A DNA stretch of 64,000 bases from Gluconobacter sp. Gdi (lineage in GTDB: Bacteria; Pseudomonadota; Alphaproteobacteria; Acetobacterales; Acetobacteraceae): positions 310,001 through 374,000 of the forward strand of contig NZ_BLJQ01000001.1 in assembly GCF_014132155.1 (NCBI RefSeq), in the 5' to 3' direction. The notes beneath the pieces are model-generated. The model saw only the letters and a list, made by a program, of their open reading frames with translations. It was not told the DNA's origin and did not search any database. Shown here one piece after another: positions 53,275 through 60,473 of the stretch (its first letter is position 1; the number at the start of each line of letters is the position of its first letter). The translations under genes and the position numbers were made by a program.

Positions 53275-54084
53275 ATGCGTGGCCGGGTTCTGACAGTTGC
53301 GGGAAGTGACTCGGGTGGCGGGGCCGGGATTCAAGCCGACCTGAAGACCATTACCGCTCTGGGGGGCTTTGGAATGAGCGCCGTTACAGCCCTGACGGCA
53401 CAAAATACACTCGGCGTCTTTGGGGTGGAGGCTGTTTCTCCAGCATTTGTTCGACAGCAGATGCAGGTCGTTATCGATGATCTGGGTGCAGATTGCTGCA
53501 AAACCGGAATGCTGGCGACGGCAGACATTGTTCATGCCGTTGCTGACGAACTGGAAAGTCATACGCATCTCCCACTGGTGCTTGACCCGGTCATGGTGTC
53601 CACCAGCGGGTCAGCTCTTCTGGCTGATGACGCTGTAGAAGCTGTGATGACCCGTCTTTTGCCGCGGGCCTTGGTCGTGACTCCCAATATTCCCGAAGCA
53701 GAAGTCATGACGGGTGAGGCCATTCATGATCTGGCAGGAATGCGTCGGGCAGCCCACACCCTGCAAGAGCGGGGAGCTACGGCCGTTCTGCTTAAGGGGG
53801 GGCATATGACGGGAGAGGATCTCGAGGATCTCCTTGTCTTCCCCAATGGTGATGAATACGTACACCGCGCAACGCGGATTCATACGCGTCATACTCATGG
53901 AACGGGTTGTACGCTTGCCAGTGCCATTGCGACGGGCATTGCACAGGGCATGGATCTTGAAGCGGCGGTACGTCGGGCTAATGCCTATCTACGGCGCGCG
54001 CTCTCAGATGCGCCGGGATATGGAGCTGGTCACGGGCCGGTCAATCATGGTGTGACGATCCGGCCAGACTGGTACCAATCCTGA
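53275..54084 (+). CDS. thiD: Hydroxymethylpyrimidine/phosphomethylpyrimidine kinase
   Basis: A 269-residue ribokinase-fold enzyme that phosphorylates HMP and HMP-P for thiamine synthesis. VAGSDSGGGAGIQADLKTITALGGFGMSAVTALTAQNT is the family start, and DPVMVSTSGSALL, TPNIPEAEVMTG, LLKGGHM and the catalytic THGTGCTLASAIAT block follow. It lies four bases after glmM and is probably co-transcribed. Other thiamine genes are absent nearby. Confidence 0.95.
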   Translation: MRGRVLTVAGSDSGGGAGIQADLKTITALGGFGMSAVTALTAQNTLGVFGVEAVSPAFVRQQMQVVIDDLGADCCKTGMLATADIVHAVADELESHTHLPLVLDPVMVSTSGSALLADDAVEAVMTRLLPRALVVTPNIPEAEVMTGEAIHDLAGMRRAAHTLQERGATAVLLKGGHMTGEDLEDLLVFPNGDEYVHRATRIHTRHTHGTGCTLASAIATGIAQGMDLEAAVRRANAYLRRALSDAPGYGAGHGPVNHGVTIRPDWYQS

Positions 54085-54094
54085 AGATCACGTT

Positions 54095-54835
54095 TTAGGC
54101 GACGGTCAGTTCAGATGTGGCTCTGGTCATTGGGCTGACAGAGGCGGGCAGGGGCTCGGCCGCTGTTTCTTCACGCAGAATGTAGCCACGTCCCCAGACT
54201 GTAGAGATGAGATTGCTGGCTCCTGCTTTCTGAAGCTTACGGCGCAGTTTGCAGATGAAGACATCAATGATCTTCATTTCAGGCTCATCAATGCCGCCAT
54301 AAAGATGATTCAGGAAAGCATCCTTGGTCAGGACAGAGCCTTTCCGAATGACCAGAAGCTCCAGAATGGCGTATTCCTTACCCGTCAGGTGCAGGGGATT
54401 CCCCTCAACAGTGACGTTTTTCCCGTTCAGATCCAGTTCCAGATTGCCAATGCGCAGGCAAGGTTCGGCAAATCCGCGAGAGCGACGCATGACGGCCTGA
54501 AGACGGGCAACAAGTTCGCCTGAGTCATAAGGCTTTGTCATGTAATCATCGGCCCCCATCGAGAAGGCACGGATTTTGGCCTGGGGGCGGAGCAGGGCAG
54601 AGAGAACGAGAACGGGCGTCGTAATCCGGGCTGCGCGGACACGGCGGATGACATCGTAACCTTCGATATCGTTCAGCATCAGTTCCAGTACCATCAGATC
54701 ATAATCGTAATGCCGGAGCATTTCGATTGCTTCCTCGCCAGAGGACGTATGATCGACGGTGAAGGCAGCCGTACGAAGGGTCTGAGACAGATGGGCTGCG
54801 GCCTGAAGATCGCTATCGACAAGAAGGATACGCAT
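54095..54835 (-). CDS. ctrA: CtrA-type response regulator with Glu at the phosphoacceptor position
   Basis: A 246-residue OmpR-type regulator. The C-terminal winged helix is CtrA-specific: LTGKEYAILELL, LTKDAFLNHLYGGIDEPEMKIIDVFICKLRRKL and VWGRGYILRE. CtrA binds TTAA-N7-TTAA sites and governs cell cycle and motility genes in Alphaproteobacteria. The receiver is atypical: residue 51, the phosphorylated Asp in Caulobacter CtrA, is Glu (GAA codon), and position 8 of the acidic pair is Ser (DSD). Lys of MTKP is kept. This should abolish normal phosphorylation and may mimic the active state. The start at 54835 has GGGAG nine bases upstream; a 30-residue extension is unsupported. Confidence 0.93.
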   Translation of the reverse strand: MRILLVDSDLQAAAHLSQTLRTAAFTVDHTSSGEEAIEMLRHYDYDLMVLELMLNDIEGYDVIRRVRAARITTPVLVLSALLRPQAKIRAFSMGADDYMTKPYDSGELVARLQAVMRRSRGFAEPCLRIGNLELDLNGKNVTVEGNPLHLTGKEYAILELLVIRKGSVLTKDAFLNHLYGGIDEPEMKIIDVFICKLRRKLQKAGASNLISTVWGRGYILREETAAEPLPASVSPMTRATSELTVA

Positions 54836-54924
54836 GTTTCTCAACTCCCGGATTGGTGAAGCAATGGTTACTACCCAAGGTTGTGTTTGTCGATAGATAC
54901 AAATCAAAAAGCGTAAAAATTTCA

Positions 54925-54939
54925 TTATTACGTCATTAA
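54925..54939. promoter_or_regulatory. Candidate CtrA-binding box between ctrA and fliI
   Basis: TTAT-N7-TTAA at 54925-54939 matches the CtrA consensus TTAA-N7-TTAA with one mismatch. It lies 90 bases from the ctrA start and 50 from fliI, fitting autoregulation or control of the flagellar genes. The gap is AT-rich, so chance matches are possible. Confidence 0.4.
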
Positions 54940-54988
54940 GGAGCGCTTGTTCAGGGTTTGTTAAGGTCGCGCTCCTTATGGTTGTTTG

Positions 54989-56365
54989 ATGACGTCACAT
55001 CGCGAAAACTCTCAGGAAATTGCCGAAAAAAGTCGATTAAAGAGTCTTCTCGAAAAGCTCTCATCCGTGCGCGTTGATAGTGCAATCGGAGTTGTTCGGG
55101 ATGTGACAGGGTTGTGCATGACCATTCACGGCCTGGAGGGACTCGTTTCCATTGGTGACAGAATTAACGTGAAGGCGCGTTCTGGGTCATCAATACAGTC
55201 TGAGGTTGTGGGATTTCATAATGCACACGCGAGGGTCATGGCGTTCGGTAGCCTTGAAGGGATTGGGCCTGGGTGTGAAGCGCGTATTTCTTTGAGTGGG
55301 CGTCAGTCAGCCAGTCTGGGTGTGAATGAAAGCTGGCTTGGAAGAGTCGTGGACCCCCTCGGGATACCGATTGACGGGAAGGGGCCGTTAGCGCCGGCAT
55401 TTCAGCAACAGTCTGTCAGTGCGGCACCTCCAAACGCTGCAACGCGGGCACGGCTTGGAGAGCGCATAGACTTGGGAGTGCGGGCGCTGGATGCGTTTAC
55501 AACCTGTCGGCGTGGTCAAAGGCTGGGATTGTTTGCCGGGTCTGGTGTCGGAAAATCCACTTTGCTGTCCATGCTGGCGCGCGGTGCGAACTGCGATGTG
55601 GCGGTCATTGCACTGGTCGGTGAGCGCGGCCGTGAAGTTCGTGAATTCATTGAAGACGATCTGGGGGCTGAGGGGCTGGCGCGGAGTGTGGTGGTCATTG
55701 CCACATCAGATGCCCCTCCGTTGATGCGTCGGGATGCTGCCGTTGCGGGTATGGCGATTGCAGAGCACTTCCGTGATCAGGGTAAATCCGTGCTTTTGCT
55801 GATGGATAGTGTGACCCGCTATTGCATGGCCTTGCGTGAGATCGGTCTGTCAGCTGGGGAACCTCCTGCTACGCGTGGCTATCCTCCATCTGTTTTTGCT
55901 GAACTGCCGCGATTGCTCGAACGCGCGGGGCCTGGTTATCCGGGAGAAGGCATGATTACCGCCCTGTTCACGGTTCTCGTGGAAGGTGACGATCATAACG
56001 AGCCGGTTGCAGACGCCGTTCGTGGAATTCTCGACGGACATATTGTGCTGGATCGGCGGATTGGTGAGCAGGGGCGTTACCCCGCGATTGACGTTCTTCG
56101 GTCTCTGTCACGTGCCGTACCGGGATGTAATTCAGCTGAGGAAAACAGGCTCACGAAGCAGGCGCGGGCAACCATGGCAACCTATGAGCGGATGGCCGAT
56201 ATGATTCGTCTGGGGGCATACAAGGCTGGAACAGAGCCGGACGTCGATGAGGCTGTACGGCTTATGCCCAGGCTTGAAGAGTTTCTTTCTCAAGGCAAGA
56301 GCGAACGGTCTAACTGTGCGGAAGCGTTTGAACAGCTCTCCAGCATTATGAATACCGAGGCCTGA
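54989..56365 (+). CDS. fliI: Flagellum-specific ATPase FliI
   Basis: A 458-residue F1-beta-like ATPase of the flagellar type III export apparatus. Walker A is GLFAGSGVGKSTLLSML, Walker B SVLLLMDSVTRYCMALREI, and GERGREVREFIEDDLG and the ATPase alpha/beta signature PSVFAELPRLLERAGP follow. The C-terminal helical region contacts FliJ. The TTG one codon upstream is an alternative start. It is divergent from ctrA, and fliJ begins 20 bases after the stop. Confidence 0.95.
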   Translation: MTSHRENSQEIAEKSRLKSLLEKLSSVRVDSAIGVVRDVTGLCMTIHGLEGLVSIGDRINVKARSGSSIQSEVVGFHNAHARVMAFGSLEGIGPGCEARISLSGRQSASLGVNESWLGRVVDPLGIPIDGKGPLAPAFQQQSVSAAPPNAATRARLGERIDLGVRALDAFTTCRRGQRLGLFAGSGVGKSTLLSMLARGANCDVAVIALVGERGREVREFIEDDLGAEGLARSVVVIATSDAPPLMRRDAAVAGMAIAEHFRDQGKSVLLLMDSVTRYCMALREIGLSAGEPPATRGYPPSVFAELPRLLERAGPGYPGEGMITALFTVLVEGDDHNEPVADAVRGILDGHIVLDRRIGEQGRYPAIDVLRSLSRAVPGCNSAEENRLTKQARATMATYERMADMIRLGAYKAGTEPDVDEAVRLMPRLEEFLSQGKSERSNCAEAFEQLSSIMNTEA

Positions 56366-56385
56366 ACACGATGGGAGCAGGTAAA

Positions 56386-56811
56386 ATGAAGCAGATGCCC
56401 TTGGATACGCTCAAGCGCCTGCGGCGCCATGAACTGGAGGCTGTTGAGAAGGCGTTTGGCGAAGCAGTAGCGCGCGAGACTGCTGCTGAAGCAGTGTTGA
56501 GCAAGGCTCATCTGCTACTGATTCAGGAGCAGGGGCTGGCGTCAGATCCGCAGGCTGATGACGATGCAGTAGAAGCATTCAGCCGCTGGTTGCCCGTTGG
56601 CCAGCGTGCGATCGCTGACGCACAGGAGCTTTGCCGGGAGGCAGCACTTGATCGGGATTGTCTTCGTTCGGCTCTACTGATGGCTCAGGCAGCTCTAAAA
56701 GCTGTTGAGAAACTGCAGGATAAGCAGCGGCTTGAGATGAATTATCTCGCTCTTCGTAAGGAGCAAGCCGCTCTGGACGAACTGGCTCTGCGTCAGAGGG
56801 CCCTATACTGA
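56386..56811 (+). CDS. fliJ: Flagellar export protein FliJ-like
   Basis: A 141-residue all-helical protein with long coiled-coil character (LDTLKRLRRHELEAVEKAFGEAVARETAAEAVLSKA and LRKEQAALDELALRQRALY). FliJ is the stalk that couples FliI to the export gate; its sequence is poorly conserved, so the call leans on size, coiled coil and position after fliI. GGAGCAGG lies close to ATG 56386; an ATG 15 bases earlier contains this site. The end overlaps the convergent next gene by nine bases. Confidence 0.75.
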   Translation: MKQMPLDTLKRLRRHELEAVEKAFGEAVARETAAEAVLSKAHLLLIQEQGLASDPQADDDAVEAFSRWLPVGQRAIADAQELCREAALDRDCLRSALLMAQAALKAVEKLQDKQRLEMNYLALRKEQAALDELALRQRALY

Positions 56812-57219
56812 CGTTGCTGAGCGTAGAACGCCTGCGAGTTGGTGTGCCGTTCCGATAAGTGTGCAGGCAACAGGGTGCGTTTCATCACGGACGAAGGCGA
56901 GAATCAAAGTCTCGTCGCTCGGGAAAAGATCGCTTTCAAGGCTGACGACGGGAGCAGTCCCGCCTTCTTCCGACGCTGCCTGAGCGGCATGGGCCAAGAG
57001 TCGCGTTACGGCTTTTTCGAGGGCCGGAAGGACGATGGTGTGCGGCTTATCATGTTCTGCGGCGTGTGCAGCAACAAGCTCGTCCCATCCTTCTTTTGTG
57101 ATGAACGCAGGAACACCGTCGGGCGGTGTGTCCCGTTCAGCACGGAGAATAGCTCCAGACTGGGCAAGCCCCAGAATGTTGACGGCAGGGAGTGTGGAAG
57201 GATCAAGCGCGACAGACAT
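56803..57219 (-). CDS. Conserved-looking hypothetical protein beside fliJ
   Basis: A 138-residue soluble acidic protein (MSVALDPSTLPAVNILGLAQSG...). It has a central segment EEGGTAPVVSLESDLFPSDETLILAFVRDETHPVACTLIGTAHQLAGVL that looks like a mixed alpha/beta fold. No motif is recognised. The overlap with the fliJ end and the intact length support a real gene. A flagellar link is possible but unproven. Confidence 0.6.
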   Translation of the reverse strand: MSVALDPSTLPAVNILGLAQSGAILRAERDTPPDGVPAFITKEGWDELVAAHAAEHDKPHTIVLPALEKAVTRLLAHAAQAASEEGGTAPVVSLESDLFPSDETLILAFVRDETHPVACTLIGTAHQLAGVLRSATSV

Positions 57220-57245
57220 GTCGGCTTTTTATCAGTGAGAGAGTG

Positions 57246-57284
57246 GGAAAAGAAGGCGCGCCCTGCATAAAGTCAGAGCACGCC
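57246..57284 (-). terminator. Probable terminator of the secreted-protein gene
   Basis: On the minus strand GGCGTGC (57284-57278) pairs with GCGCGCC (57261-57255), seven bases with one G-U, followed by UUCUUUUCCC. It starts eight bases past the stop at 57292. Confidence 0.5.
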
Positions 57285-57291
57285 CGTAAAA

Positions 57292-57804
57292 TTAGTGGGG
57301 AGGGTTGCCCATAGCCTGCATCAGGGCGTTGACCTGATCCGGATGGGCTTTGAACAGCGCAACGTTGTTCGGGTTGGGAGACGGCATGCCTGCTGGAACC
57401 TGTCCGTTGCTTACGGCAAGTGTCATGCCAAAGGTCGTCATGCCCGTGATGAAGCTTTCCGGCGTAAAGCCATGGGATGAGAGCACAGCGGCAAAACCGG
57501 GAACCTGACCTGCCTGGCTAATCATCGCCTGCAAGCCGAGCCCCTGAGAGTTGGGTGGCTGGATATTGCGGGCCTGAAGCTCCCCAATCGCGCTCGTGGC
57601 ACGTGGCATGAAGTCTGCGGGCAGGGCGTAGCGCATGGCGCGCTCTGTGTCGGCCTTGAACTGCGGGGGAACCTGCGCAGGCTGCTGGGCTTGCTGCCCA
57701 TCAACCTGGGTCTGGCTTGGGTAGCCCTGTGCGTGCGCAGAAAAAGGAAGAGCCGCGCTGGCGAAGAGAGCGAGCGCTGTGAGCGTTTTGATGTTCAAAG
57801 TCAT
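57292..57804 (-). CDS. Secreted protein of unknown function
   Basis: A 170-residue exported protein with a signal peptide (MTLNIKTLTALALFASAALPFSAHA). A Gln/Pro-rich linker (QVDGQQAQQPAQVPPQ) leads to a helical body with repeated LQAMISQAGQVPGFAAVLSSHGFTPESFITGMTTFG and FKAHPDQVNALMQAMG. The pattern recalls small periplasmic helical proteins of unknown role. The ATG overlaps the stop of the aminopeptidase gene (ATGA), so the two are co-translated. Confidence 0.7.
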   Translation of the reverse strand: MTLNIKTLTALALFASAALPFSAHAQGYPSQTQVDGQQAQQPAQVPPQFKADTERAMRYALPADFMPRATSAIGELQARNIQPPNSQGLGLQAMISQAGQVPGFAAVLSSHGFTPESFITGMTTFGMTLAVSNGQVPAGMPSPNPNNVALFKAHPDQVNALMQAMGNPPH

Positions 57805-59048
57805 GCGTTTACCCATTCGCCGGAACGCATCAGAGGCGTGCGGCTGCCGTTTTTGATCCCATCGAGATCGATTTTATCCGAGCCAATCATCCAGTCGATA
57901 TGGATCAGGGAGTCATTAACGCCACGCTCCAGAAGCTGTTCCGGCGTCAGACCTTCAATGTCGACCATGCACTTGGTGTAGGCTTGGCCCAGCGCAATGT
58001 GGCTGGATGCGTTTTCATCGAACAAGGTGTTCCGATAGAGGATTTCGCTTGCGGAAATTGGCGACGAGTGGGGCACAAGGGCCACCTCGCCAATCCGGCA
58101 TGCGCCTTCATCGGTGTCTAGAATACGATGGAGAACGTTTTCACCCTTGCTCGCGTGTGCTTCGACAATGCGGCCATCTTCAAAACGGACGGAAATGTCG
58201 TCGATCAGTGTACCCTGATGGAATAGCGGCTTGGTACTGCAGACGGTGCCGTTCACACGGGAGCGGTGCGGTGTTGTGAAGATTTCTTCGGTCGGGATGT
58301 TTGGATTGCAGACAATGCCGTTCAGTGCCTCTTCTGATCCGCCAGCCCAGGCATGGCCATCTGCAAGGCCAACCGTAAGATCAGTGCCCGGACCGGTGAA
58401 GTGCAGGGCGTCAAAGCGTGTGTCGTTCATGAATTTTGCACGGGCATGCAGGCGGGCGTTGTGGGCCTTCCAGTCTGCTACCGGGTCTGGGACATCCACG
58501 CGCGAAGCTTTGAAGATGCCGTTCCATAGCGCCGTCAGTGCGTCTTCCGGAGCCAGATCGGGGAAGACCTGTGCGGCCCATGCCGGGGTGGCGCAGGCGA
58601 TGATGTTCCAGTTCACTGCGAACTGGGTAATGATTTCCATCGCCGGGCGGTTGGCTGCTGAGTTTGCGCGGTTTGCGCGTGAAATCCGCTCTGGATCCTG
58701 GCCTGCAAGAAGAGTTGGGTTGGCACCAGTAATGGCCATGCGCGCTGCCCCTTCACGGAAGGCGCGGGCAATACCGTCAGCCAGCCAGGTCGGGGCTGTA
58801 TCGAAGGCGGCATCAGAGGCATGGACGTAACGGGCGAGTGTCGTCTCATCGTCGGCGTACAGCGTTGTGACGAGTGATGCTCCAGCCTTATAGGCGTGTT
58901 CGGTAACGCGCCGGACCAGCGGAACGGCATCCAGCGGTGCCGTAATGAGGAGCTGCTGCCCCGGCTTGATGTTCAGTCCGACGCGAACTGCGACTTCGCC
59001 GAGGCGGTCAAGAAGCTGCTCGTGCGAAAATTGGGAAGTAGCGGACAC
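57801..59048 (-). CDS. M29-family aminopeptidase (PepS/AmpS/AmpT type)
   Basis: A 415-residue cytosolic metallo-aminopeptidase. Family M29 ligands can be matched: Glu in NIPTEEIFTTP, Glu in GEVALVPHSSPI, His and Tyr in NTLFDENASSHIALGQAY, and His/Asp in SLIHIDWMIGS. The N-terminal domain has VGLNIKPGQQLLITAP. It releases N-terminal residues from peptides. The start is GTG at 59048; the nearby ATG is out of frame. It is followed by a coupled secreted-protein gene. Confidence 0.92.
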   Translation of the reverse strand: MSATSQFSHEQLLDRLGEVAVRVGLNIKPGQQLLITAPLDAVPLVRRVTEHAYKAGASLVTTLYADDETTLARYVHASDAAFDTAPTWLADGIARAFREGAARMAITGANPTLLAGQDPERISRANRANSAANRPAMEIITQFAVNWNIIACATPAWAAQVFPDLAPEDALTALWNGIFKASRVDVPDPVADWKAHNARLHARAKFMNDTRFDALHFTGPGTDLTVGLADGHAWAGGSEEALNGIVCNPNIPTEEIFTTPHRSRVNGTVCSTKPLFHQGTLIDDISVRFEDGRIVEAHASKGENVLHRILDTDEGACRIGEVALVPHSSPISASEILYRNTLFDENASSHIALGQAYTKCMVDIEGLTPEQLLERGVNDSLIHIDWMIGSDKIDLDGIKNGSRTPLMRSGEWVNA

Positions 59049-59244
59049 ATCTTGCTCTTTCGCAGTGGAATTCTGTTTTCATCGTGGGGGCTGCACGACC
59101 GAAGCGCAAGAGCATGCCTGGTGGCGCCTGAAGTGGGTGGACCTTCGCTCTAGTGCGGTTGGCATGGCTCTTTGTGCAGGGACGAGATTAAGTGCCGGGT
59201 TGACCAGCATGGACGGAGAGTGCTGCACGCCGTAGTCTTGCAGA

Positions 59245-60036
59245 ATGCGTCCTGGACTTCATATTTTTGCTGACGATGGTCAGCCGGACCAGCAGCCTTT
59301 TGATGTCGCTGTTGTCATGCCCAGCTTGCTGAGGCCCTCATTATTTCATGCTTTGCGGTCGATCTTCGCCCAGAGTGGTGACCTGCGCGTGCAGGTCATG
59401 ATTGGTGCGGATACCACGCCACCAGATGGTGCGCGGGAGATGCTGGAGAGTGCCTGTCTGGCGCGTCCGGAGGGCTGGTCAGTGGAGGTGCTGTGGCCGG
59501 GATATTCCACGTCTGTGCGCCATGGAGGGTTTGGCCGCGCACGTGACGGAGGCGTGCTGCGGAGTGTCCTGAGTCAGCTCTCCAATGCGCGTCGGGTGGC
59601 TTATCTGGATGATGACAACTGGTGGGCACCGGAGCATCTGTCATCGCTTCTTGAAGCGATTGAGGGAAAGGACTGGGCCTGGTCAGGTCGATGGTTTGTA
59701 CATTCCAAAACGTTAAAGCCGGTCTGCGAAGATCAGTGGGAATCTGTGGGCCCGGGCGGGGGGCTCTTCCGCGAGGCCTTCGGAGGGTTTGTGGACCCGA
59801 ATTGTCTGATGATTGATCGGACGAGAGTTCCGGAGGTTCTGGATCTCTGGAATCATCCTCTTCCGCAGGATCAGGGGGGAATGACGGCAGATCGAAGTGT
59901 TTTCAACTGGCTGAAAAATCGGCCCGGCAAACCTACCGGAAAGTACTCAGCATTTTATGTTCTGACGGAAACGGACGGCATGCATCCGGTCCGTCTGCAG
60001 TGCATGGGCGAGGCATGGAGCCGGGCAGGCCTGTAA
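59245..60036 (+). CDS. Glycosyltransferase family 2-like protein
   Basis: A 263-residue protein with the GT-A pattern: VAVVMPSLLRPSLFHALRSIFAQSG at the start of the fold and the acidic metal motif VAYLDDDNWWAPEHL (Asp122-124). DPNCLMIDRTRV and GMTADRSVFNWL fit the acceptor half of small GT2 enzymes. Donor and acceptor are unknown. It stands alone between opposite-strand genes, with no polysaccharide cluster nearby. The 196-base gap before it shows no clear promoter. Confidence 0.78.
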   Translation: MRPGLHIFADDGQPDQQPFDVAVVMPSLLRPSLFHALRSIFAQSGDLRVQVMIGADTTPPDGAREMLESACLARPEGWSVEVLWPGYSTSVRHGGFGRARDGGVLRSVLSQLSNARRVAYLDDDNWWAPEHLSSLLEAIEGKDWAWSGRWFVHSKTLKPVCEDQWESVGPGGGLFREAFGGFVDPNCLMIDRTRVPEVLDLWNHPLPQDQGGMTADRSVFNWLKNRPGKPTGKYSAFYVLTETDGMHPVRLQCMGEAWSRAGL

Positions 60037-60052
60037 GGCTGCCCGGTTCGCA
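60021..60052. terminator. Hairpin at the end of the glycosyltransferase gene
   Basis: CCGGGCA (60021-60027) pairs with TGCCCGG (60040-60046), and GCCT with AGGC inside it across the stop codon, with one bulged G. TTCGCAATTTT follows. It may serve both convergent genes. Confidence 0.5.
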
Positions 60053-60055
60053 ATT

Positions 60056-60319
60056 TTACATGGAGCGAATGGTGTTCCGGCGCGGCGCGCGGCGCTGACG
60101 CTGCTGGTCCTGCGGTTGGGCGCTCGGGTTGGCGGCGCGGGTAGCCTTTTCACGGGCTGCGGCACGGAGTTCAGTTTCCAGCTCCTTGATACGGCGCTGG
60201 ACGCTCTCTTTCAGAGCAGGGGATGTGTGAGACTTCATGGAAGCAAGTGTTTCCTTGAGGTCCCGAAGCTGCTTTTCCTTCTCTGCCTGGTTACGGCGGA
60301 TAGGCTGATTGTCGGACAT
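60056..60319 (-). CDS. Small basic coiled-coil protein of unknown function
   Basis: An 87-residue protein, MSDNQPIRRNQAEKEKQLRDL..., with a charged helical or coiled-coil region (about 10-62, heptad-like KEKQLRDLKETLASM and LKESVQRRIKELETELRAAAREKA) and a Gln/Arg-rich basic tail (QPQDQQRQRRAPRRNTIRSM). The composition suggests nucleic-acid or ribosome binding, but no family is recognised. An ATG seven codons upstream (60340) could also start it. A predicted three-way-junction RNA ends just before that ATG. Confidence 0.65.
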   Translation of the reverse strand: MSDNQPIRRNQAEKEKQLRDLKETLASMKSHTSPALKESVQRRIKELETELRAAAREKATRAANPSAQPQDQQRQRRAPRRNTIRSM

Positions 60320-60366
60320 CTGTCCGTGGAATGCGCGCATGGTCTTGGTCTTTCAGCACGAAACGC

Positions 60367-60429
60367 CAGAGGCCTCCGCATCATCACTGAATGCGGAACG
60401 GTGCGCGAATGCACACCGGGCAGCCTCTG
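60367..60429 (-). promoter_or_regulatory. Predicted three-way-junction RNA in the leader of the small basic gene
   Basis: Read on the minus strand, stem A pairs CAGAGGC (60429-60423) with GCCUCUG (60373-60367). Stem B is an 8-bp hairpin, CGGUGUGC/GCGCACCG, with an AUUC loop and one G-U pair. Stem C pairs UCCGCAU with AUGCGGA around nine bases. Junction strands are about 4, 1 and 1 bases. At least 22 pairs form in 63 bases, ending 26 bases before the ATG at 60340. I know no named class that it matches. Confidence 0.55.
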
Positions 60430-60446
60430 AAAGGTCATGATCGTGA

Positions 60447-60464
60447 GGGCGGATCAGTCCGCCC
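60447..60464 (-). terminator. Short perfect hairpin after hisC
   Basis: GGGCGGA and TCCGCCC pair perfectly around a TCAG loop, starting nine bases past the hisC stop. There is no U tract, so it is either a weak terminator or part of the structured intergenic leader. Confidence 0.45.
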
Positions 60465-60473
60465 AACTGTGGT

